DNA of 64,000 nt, taken from NCBI GenBank assembly GCA_949126835.1, contig OX421494.1:682001-746000 (forward strand), read 5' to 3'. Source of the DNA: Anisus vortex. Lineage: Eukaryota; Mollusca; Gastropoda; Planorbidae. The position numbers were made by a program, and so were the translations under genes. Shown piece after piece: positions 56,853 to 64,000 of this stretch (its first letter is position 1; every line of letters begins with the position of its first letter). The notes beneath the pieces are model-generated. The model did not search any database and was not told the origin of the DNA. It was given only the letters and a program-made list of their open reading frames with translations.

Positions 56853-58855
56853 TTCAAAGCATATTAATTTCATTCTGCGCCAGTATAAATTAAAAAAAAA
56901 ATGTCATTAAGATTTCTTTATTAAACTGTACACCATTGCAAAATATTGTTTTACTAGCAAATTTAGATCTAGCTAAATTATCTCCCCTTACTGAATTAAT
57001 AACAGTAATTTAACATTTAAAAAAACATCATCATAACCGACATTTCTATTTAATTTACTGAATAAATTTGTAAGACTTCTTACACGAACCTAACAAACAT
57101 AACCATATTGGTTAAATATTAAGCATGAAATATTAGACCACACAAAAGGAAGGTTGAACAAGAAGCAAAATAATAGATTAATGAATGATATTTGTACAGA
57201 AGTCGAATTATTCATGAAATAAATCTGAATAATTTAATCAAATGCACGGAAAGACGACGATAACATTAGTTTTCTAATTTCCTATTCAATAATACTTTCT
57301 TTTATAAATTGTTTCTCTTCGCGAATAATTAGGAGCGAAAGCCATGTAAAGATGTTAAAGAAATGCAAAACAAGGCCCAAACCACGTGTATATGCAAATG
57401 GGGAAACGAGGTTAATCTTAGAGACATAATTTACTATGGCCTGCTAGCCCGATCTTTATTTGTTTTGTAGACAAGGATTAGCCATGTTAACATAATAAAC
57501 TAACCCATGAAAACAAAGTTTTTATTATGCTCCCTTTCTTTGTAAACTAAGTTTATATTTAATTTATATTTTGATAGATTAAAATAAATATTAGTGATAT
57601 CATACCTTATGAATTTCCACACTAAAAATTTTGCGCTTCCTTTTTTTTTCTTGCTTTGGCCCGCAAAAACCATAAAAAGATAACTCGCTTTGTTTCGGCT
57701 ACATTGTGTCGTTTTCATTCTATTTATTTCGTAAAAACAAACATATCCGAAAAGTTTATTTACTTCCGTCTCTTCCGGTATAGGCAGCCATGTCTTACGT
57801 GAAATATTTTCTTCGATTCGCAAATTGGTCGAAAGTATTCGTGACTATTTCAAAAGCTATGGTGCTGAAAATTTAATAGAATGTATTGTTAGTCGGGACA
57901 AGTCTGCTGCCCAAGTTTCAGCTCGATTGGACGACGGGAAGTGGTCAAAAAATCGATGCAAAGTTTTGCAAGCAGACAATCAGACGGACAGCACAAGTTA
58001 ATAGAAAGGGAGTAACAATATAATAATATTATAGCTCAGTGTGCTAATGTGATGTTTTAGTACTATAATTTTGTTAACTTTCTACAATATTAAGTTTATT
58101 TTCGTACATAATCTAGCTGGTGAATGTAGATTAGTTAGAAAATATGTCTGAATAGTTCAATATGATCTCCTGTAGAAATAACACTACAAACATAAGCAAA
58201 GAACATTCTCGTTTAATTAAAGACCAAAAGGAAACTGTAGCAGCTTACCTGAATTGTCGAGGATAAAACGATCGTATCAACTACATTTGAAATCATGTTG
58301 ATTTAGAGAATCTAAAAGCATAAGACTGCTATTTCCAATAACTCAAGGAACTAAGCTTTTTGTAACATCTATTATAAGTCAGAAGTAGAAATGTTATCAG
58401 TTAGTAGTTATGCCTATGTCGTGTCTTGTTATCTGTTAATAGTCATGCCTAGGTCGTGTCGTGTTATCTGTTGCTCGACACTAAGAGTTGATTTCATCAA
58501 AAGGAGAGATTACAAAGTGGTTTTACGTTGACTCTCAACACAGTACCATAGTCCCATACCAAAGATAAGTGACTCTAAATCACTGATCTATAAAAAGAAT
58601 GGATTGGGCCCGGAAACTATATTCTTGACGCCAAAATCAAATAGCCTTCACTTAGGCCTATCTATACATTTAGATGTCCTAAACACTGACCTTTCTTTTT
58701 TCTCGTAGAGATTTGTTCTAATTGTAGGTTGTTTATTCCTATAACTCGCTTATATGGATAAGTGAATAGTGTAGATAGTGTGAATAGTGTAGTTAATTTT
58801 AGCCTCAATTTGCACATATTATTATTATGGAGATGCTATCCATTTATTTTTATAG
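56853..58855. other. Intergenic DNA without a recognised gene
   Basis: AT-rich. A stretch at 57880-58000 (CCCAAGTTTCAGCTCGATTG, GACGACGGGAAGTGGTCAA) is more complex and repeats CAGACGG-like motifs; it may be a retroelement 3' end, not proven. Confidence 0.35.
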
Positions 58856-58867
58856 ATCAGTGTTTAA

Positions 58868-59490
58868 ATAATGTGCTATAGTCCTATATCATAACTCAGT
58901 GAATCTAAACAATGTGCTATAGTCCTATATCATAACTCAGTGAATCTAAACAATGTGCTATAGTCTTATACCATAATTCAGTGAATCTAAACAATGTGCT
59001 ATAGTCCTATATCATAACTCAGTGAATCTAAACAATGTGCTATAGTCTTATACCATAATTCAGTGAATCTAAACAATGTGCTATAGTCCTATATCATAAC
59101 TCAGTGAATCTAAACAATGTGCTATAGTCTTATACCATAATTCAGTGAATCTAAACAATGTGCTATAGTCCTATATCATAATTCAGTGAATCTAAACAAT
59201 GTGCTATAGTCCTATATCATAACTCAGTGAATCTAAACAATGTGCTATAGTCTTATACCATAACTCAGTGAATCTAAACAATGTGCTATAGTCCTATATC
59301 ATAACTCAGTGAATCTAAACAATGTGCTATAGTCTTATACCATATTTCAGTGAATCTAAACAATGTGCTATAGTCCTATATCATAACTCAGTGAATCTAA
59401 ACAATGTGCTATAGTCTTATACCATAACTCAGTGAATCTAAACAATGTGCTATAGTCTTATACCATAGCTCAGTGAATCTAAACACACAT
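58868..59490. repeat. 41-bp minisatellite, about 15 copies
   Basis: Unit GTGCTATAGTCCTATATCAT plus AACTCAGTGAATCTAAACAA and T. Two variants, CCTATATCATAACT and CTTATACCATAATT, alternate strictly over much of the array, indicating an 82-bp higher-order unit. Confidence 0.95.
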
Positions 59491-59924
59491 TAACAATTGT
59501 TTTTATTATGCGCTAATTTTTTCTCAAGATTTAGTGGACAACATTTCAATTATACCTGTACGTTGAACAGATTACAAAAAGGAAGTTCCTCTAGGATATC
59601 ATAAGGATGTGGCTGTTTGTTTAAATCATTTTGTAAGTGACAAGGGATTAAGTGGCCTGTAGGACAACCAGGACTCCTATTAGTGTGTTATGTTCAGTAG
59701 AGCCCGAAAAACTAAACAACCAAGTTCTTGAACTAAGTATCGGGAAGAAAGATAAAAGTCTTTGCAAACGGAATCAACATTTTTTTTTAAATTATAGATT
59801 CTAAATACACGTTGCTATAGCAACTATTGTTGACACTGTTGTTGTAATAAGTTCAATACAAGATAAACTTGAGAAATTGTATTCACATTTGCTTGAGTCA
59901 ATACAAGTTTAACATTATGTAACC

Positions 59925-60266
59925 CAGGGGTCCTCAAACTGGAATGAAGATATGTGCCATTTGATCACTTAAGACATGTGTCAAGCCCCCCCCCCCCCCC
60001 CCAACAAACCAGACCCTAGTAAACAAAAAACACTTCCTACATCTTAACTCATGTTACTATTTATCTAAAAATGTGCCAATTTACAATTTAGACACAAAGG
60101 ATTATACAAAGTCAACTATCATTATTATTACTAACTTAGTAACAAACAGTACTATCTGTGTGAATTTCACGAATAGTACAATTTTTTTAAGCTTACTGGC
60201 GGGCCATGAAAAAATCCCACTTGGTGGGCCGTATGCGGCCCGCGGGCCGAGTGTTTGAGACCCCTG
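59925..60266. mobile_element. hAT-type MITE
   Basis: Ends CAGGGGTCCTCAAACT and AGTGTTTGAGACCCCTG are imperfect inverted repeats. The right part has GGGCCGTATGCGGCCCGCGG, a feature of this common animal MITE type. The 8-bp flanks (ATGTAACC and ATTTAGAG) match at only four positions, so it is old. Confidence 0.7.
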
Positions 60267-60289
60267 ATTTAGAGCCACTAATTATTACA

Positions 60290-60545
60290 GTTTGTTTTCT
60301 AGCTATCAGCGCAACAACATATTGATTCCTCCCCACCGAGTTTCGGAGCCTCTCGGCAGTTCAGTGTTCACCGGATGAGCAAAAGGGCAATCCTCTATGT
60401 GTTAGCCCACCGGTGTACAATTAAGGGAAGCATATCGGTGGCGAACTTTGAGGTCCATGGGTACAGGAGGTAACCGGGAACCAGACAATTGCCTGAATGT
60501 ACTTTTCGGCTCTTTCGGCCTGATGTCTGCAACAGTGAGAATTCA
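60290..60545. other. Unassigned GC-richer segment
   Basis: Complex sequence (CCACCGAGTTTCGGAGCCTC, CCCACCGGTGTACAATTAAG, TTTTCGGCTCTTTCGGCC) unlike its AT-rich surroundings; no frame, tRNA box or TIR recognised. Perhaps a LINE or SINE piece. Confidence 0.3.
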
Positions 60546-60699
60546 AAACTTTGTTCTTTTTGTAGTTTAACTTTAAATGATATATCTCAGAGACTGGATT
60601 GAACTAGTGCATATACATATTTTTTTCATGGTAATCAGTTTACTATATATTTAGTAAAAGTAGTAAAGTCAATTTAGTTCGACGGGATGTGTATGAGTT

Positions 60700-60960
60700 T
60701 CGTAGGTATCCCCGTTTTTCCCGCCCCTGCGAAGTAATACTAATTTTTTCAATATTTTCTTTATTTGATGGGTCCCATACATATGATGCATATTCTAGTA
60801 TAGGTCTAACTAATGTTAGATAGCGTTTTAGTTTTATATTATTATTACATTTGAAAAATCCTAATGTTTTGTTAGATTTTTTAATTACTCCATCAATATG
60901 ATGATTCCTTGATAACTTATCATTTATTATTACTCCTAAGTAATTGCATTGTTAGTTTGT
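60700..60960 (-). pseudogene. Reverse-transcriptase C-terminal fragment (Jockey/CR1-like LINE)
   Basis: An uninterrupted minus frame of ~80 codons without a start reads NYLGVIINDKLSRNHHIDGV, IKKSNKTLGFFKCNN and LTLVRPILEYASYVWDPSNK. These are the well-known YLGV and LVRPxLEYASxVWDP motifs after the RT palm of non-LTR elements. Both ends are truncated. Confidence 0.82.
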
Positions 60961-61040
60961 CACGCGATTCTTAATGAAATGAAATGAAAATACGAATAAG
61001 AAGAGTGTTATCACACAATTGACTTATAACTTATACGTTT

Positions 61041-61190
61041 ACAGACGTTCCTTCTAGATAGAAGATTATTACGTCCACTAGGCCCAAAAGTCCTGCAGGG
61101 CGACAGGGGTCGGTCGGCGTCAAAGATAGAACCCGCGACGTGTCGGTTGACAGTCCGGTGAGCTAACGGCAGGACCAGCCGGTTCACTTC
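61041..61190 (-). mobile_element. tRNA-derived SINE (family 2)
   Basis: TTCCTTCTAGATAGAAGATT, CTAGGCCCAAAAGTCCTGCA, AGAACCCGCGACGTG and GACAGTCCGGTGAGCTAACG match the 14600 copy. Confidence 0.82.
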
Positions 61191-61365
61191 TGTATATTAA
61201 AACTGTTGCAATTTGGTTATATTTTTTTTACAAATAAATACTGAAGGAACTCGAAACTATAATTTGTATATGTTCACTCCCGGAATCTACAAAATAACTT
61301 TTGAAAAGCTTTATGCATAGTGCTAGTCACAGAATGTCCTGATCATGTGTGGTTTGACTTAAATT

Positions 61366-61520
61366 AATTGGAACTTGTACTTGTAGTATCATTTAACAAT
61401 GTCTAAGTTTAATTGTACTTGTAGTATCATTTAACAATGTCTAAGTTTACTTGTACTTGTAGTATCATTTAACAATGTCTAAGTTTACTTGTACTTGTGG
61501 TATCATTTAACAATGTCATA
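61366..61520. repeat. 38-bp tandem repeat, four copies
   Basis: Unit TTGTAGTATCATTTAACAAT plus GTCTAAGTTTACTTGTAC, with one G variant in the last copy. Confidence 0.92.
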
Positions 61521-61544
61521 AAAAAGTAATTGCTCTCTAAAGAA

Positions 61545-61660
61545 TACAAGTTCGAATCTTTTTCGGTAACTGAATTCTTTGAGGCCAAATAAAAAGCGAC
61601 TGGGCGTTGTGCTGGCCATAGAATTCGCTCGTATGCCGTGGCCGAAAAAACCTGTAAGTA
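61545..61660 (+). mobile_element. SINE (family 1) fragment
   Basis: CAAGTTCGAATCTTTTTCGG (B-box area), GCGACTGGGCGTTGTGCTGG and GTATGCCGTGGCCGAAAAAA match the family-1 body on plus; the middle is deleted. Confidence 0.65.
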
Positions 61661-62400
61661 TTGCTGTGCAAGAAACTACGAATCAATGTGTTCCAATATT
61701 TACATTTTGTTTTCTTTTAATCAAGAAATAAAAAAACAAAGAAATATTTCTATTGATAATAAAACAGCCTTTTTTTTTCTTTATTTGTCTGTCTTTCATT
61801 AGCAAAAATATCAGAACATGACACATTGAACTGTATAGCAGATTTATGGTGAAAGTAATTAATAAATCATATATTTAAGCACTGTAGGAATATCAACGTA
61901 ACAATCCATAATGAAATGAAATCCTTTTTTTTTCACATATAAAATAGTATTACTATAAAACTAATAAAAGTATTACGATATTGCTTTTATATTTCTATTA
62001 GTTTTAATTATTATTGTATCGCACAGTTAAGTTTCAGGTTATAAGCACGTTGGTTCAATGATTGGTTTCTAAATAAAAAAAATATTATACTGTTAAAGAA
62101 ACTAAAAAAAAAGATTAAAAAAAAACAATTTTTGGAAAATACTATCAACTACTACTATTAGGCAGAAGGCATAGTCAATGGATCCAGCAGACGTCAAGAT
62201 ATCAAATCAAATGATAATATATAAATGATAATCATTCTAATTGAGATAGCATGCACAAGGGAACTCAGAATCAACACAAAAAAATAAAAGTATTGAAAAA
62301 AAAACAAAAAAATCAATTACTCCTTCCCCCCCCCCCCCCTGTCAAAGTAGTTGAGAGAGAAACTAGAAGACGTCAATGAACTCACCTACCCAAGCAGTTA
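61661..62400. other. Intergenic AT-rich DNA
   Basis: Poly-A and poly-C tracts only (C-run at 62327-62339). Confidence 0.45.
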
Positions 62401-62411
62401 ATTGACAACAA

Positions 62412-62785
62412 ATGGTGACTCAACTGACTGTGATCACGAAAAACAACGCCAGAATCAGTAAGCCGAAAACAGGCTTTTGTTTTGCACTGCTCAGACACAT
62501 ATGGAAAACATTAGGCCGTATCTTCCACACCAAGATTAGGGTATTCAATAGGGAATTCAATAGCAAAGTTCTCAGCGTGATATTGTATGGATCTGAATGC
62601 TGGAAAATTACAACCAACCATTGCAAAGAAAACCAGTGTTCTTCCAGATATAAAGCCTTACTGGGCATCCTCTTGATCTTCTTGCCAAACGCTATATCGA
62701 AATGAAGAACTACGCAAGATAACAGGTGGTAGTCCCACTAGCAGAGAACACATCAGCAAAGAGATGAAGATGGATGGGACATGAT
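62412..62785 (+). pseudogene. LINE reverse-transcriptase C-terminal fragment, frameshifted
   Basis: Plus translation contains FCFALLRHIWKT, HTKIRVFNREFNSKVLSVIL and YGSECWKITTNHCKE, the post-palm region of RTE/Jockey-like elements (usual form: LRPIWKS...TKIRIFNSNVKSVLLYGSECW). After 62690 the similarity moves to another frame (ITGGSPTSREHISKEMKMDG), indicating a frameshift. Dead copy. Confidence 0.75.
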
Positions 62786-62787
62786 GT

Positions 62788-62883
62788 AAGTACTAGGACA
62801 CTAGGACCCTAGGACCCTAGGACACTAGGACACTAGGACACTAGGACACTAGGACACTAGGACACTAGGACACTAGGACACCG
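62788..62883. repeat. 9-bp repeat ACTAGGACA, about ten copies
   Basis: ACTAGGACA with two CCTAGGACC variants near the start; it abuts the 3' side of the LINE fragment. Confidence 0.92.
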
Positions 62884-63488
62884 TCAATACCGAAAATCAA
62901 AACTTTTGTACACATCTGTTTCTGTTTTCGCCAATTTAAGTTTAATATATTTAAATTTACAACACGAAAAATTCCTACCTTTACCCAGTATATCAAAATA
63001 TTATTCTAACGTTTATTCCTATGCATTCAATTATTTCATAAACAATGTTATTATTATATTCAGTTAACTAACATTAGAAAAGTGGTTTTTTGTTTTCAGT
63101 TTTTTTTTTTGCGACCACCCCAAGCATCACATGGCCACTAAAACACTATGAATATTTATATTGACCCCAAATTATAAATGCAAATTAATTCATCAATTAT
63201 TTTTCACGATTTATAATTAAAACGACAAGACGTTAGAAATATCAAACTTGTGTAAATATAATTATACACACGTACTAACACATAAAGTAGATAATATAAT
63301 ATGTATGTAAATAACTATTTATAAAAATCAATTTATATGTGCATGTTGAAAGTTATTGAACATGTTAATTATAAAAATGTACATGTAATATTATTTAATA
63401 AAAATATATTTTTCATATCAAGTCTTTCTTACGAGGCATCCCTTTTCATACACAATTAGATACCGGCAATAATAGCAAGATATCTTCT
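62884..63488. other. Non-coding AT-rich DNA (3' flank of the edge gene)
   Basis: No repeat or coding signal seen; would hold the 3' UTR of the exon at 63489-63583. Confidence 0.4.
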
Positions 63489-63583
63489 TTAAAAGAAATA
63501 CAAATAGCTGACCAACACAGCCAATAGCAGGAGAAGGATAGTACCGGTAATGGTCATCGCATTAGAGAGAGAACTCTTCATCC
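63489..63583 (-). CDS. Probable last exon with GPI-signal-like tail (5' beyond window)
   Basis: On minus, TTCAATTCAG|GG looks like an acceptor, followed by 30 codons and TAA. The peptide ends SSLSNAMTITGTILLLLLAV, LVSYLYFF: small residues, then ~20 hydrophobic residues to the stop. That is the form of a GPI-anchor attachment signal, or of a C-terminal membrane anchor. The rest of the gene would lie to the right; I found no other exon of it between 63584 and 64000. Could be spurious. Confidence 0.4.
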
Positions 63584-64000
63584 CTGAATTGAAGAAAAAA
63601 ACAACACAAATATATTGAATTATTTCAAACGAATTTCTAGTAAACATTTTTTAAAAACTATTCGAAAAATTGACAAATATTTTCTTTTATATTCTTTAAA
63701 CATCAATCATGCTTCTTTAGCCATTTTTACAGAGTCTATTTCATCCACCGTTCATTCCATGCACAAGTCAAGCAGTGTCTTCTTTTAATTGGAGACGAAA
63801 ATGTATCTACTGACAGTTTTTTTTTATTCAACACTTAACAACATACTGAACAACTTCTTTTAACGATAATCAAATTATTATCTATACGGCAAAATATCTT
63901 TGTACACACATAAAATAAACATGTCTACTAGTAACTACTAGTACTACAAGTCCCAAAGCCATAGTCTGGACTCTCTTTCTAGTAAGGGACAAATCACTCT
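63584..64000. other. Window edge, no further feature
   Basis: AT-rich, intron-like sequence, if the preceding exon is real; nothing else recognised. Confidence 0.35.

Noticed and set aside
57500..57823. 107-codon minus-strand frame
   Set aside because: AT-rich, Lys/Asn-rich translation without domain, splice or repeat support; I cannot call it a gene.
59925..60266. Precise hAT target duplication for this MITE
   Set aside because: The 8-bp flanks agree at only four positions, so I list the element on its termini alone.

Overview
The window is eukaryotic genomic DNA from an invertebrate animal. It is AT-rich, has spliced genes with GT-AG introns, and carries tRNA-derived SINEs, LINE fragments and hAT-type MITEs. 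The proteins, the SINE type and a secreted S1-like protease suggest a mollusc, probably a heterobranch (pulmonate) gastropod. That placement is inference; the gene calls rest on splice-phase-consistent exon models I built by eye.

Layout. (1) 1-4016 (+): the last four coding exons of POLD2 (DNA polymerase delta subunit 2), with a 30-bp and a 36-bp tandem array in its introns. (2) 4053-17302 (-): a complete nine-exon ankyrin-repeat DHHC palmitoyltransferase of the ZDHHC17/ZDHHC13 type (about 569 aa), tail-to-tail with POLD2. (3) 17303-23499: divergent intergenic region with MITEs, SINE pieces and a 32-bp array that a 2.3-kb transposon with 27-bp perfect inverted repeats has split. (4) 23500-44172 (+): a complete thirteen-exon LARP7 (about 872 aa), whose introns are filled with minisatellites. 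(5) 44173-51650: gene-poor DNA with five tandem arrays, including a 29-bp array of about 100 copies, and two LINE remnants. (6) 51895-53389 (-): the last three exons of an S1/PA-clan trypsin-like protein, 5' incomplete. (7) 53390-63488: MITEs, tandem arrays, SINE pieces and two reverse-transcriptase fragments. (8) 63489-63583 (-): apparently the last exon of a gene entering from the right, with a GPI-signal-like hydrophobic tail.

The main observation is that many tandem repeats here are not random intron filler. At eight splice junctions in the three main genes (LARP7 exons 4, 5, 6, 7, 11 and 12, POLD2, ZDHHC exon 2) the duplicated unit straddles the exon-intron boundary, so the true 5' or 3' splice site has been copied two to about seventeen times or more. 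A ninth case sits at the LARP7 start codon. A separate 4-kb array appears to have grown from the end of a SINE. No CRISPR array, rRNA, functional tRNA or prokaryotic operon is present. Most long open frames in the window are translations of tandem repeats and are not genes.
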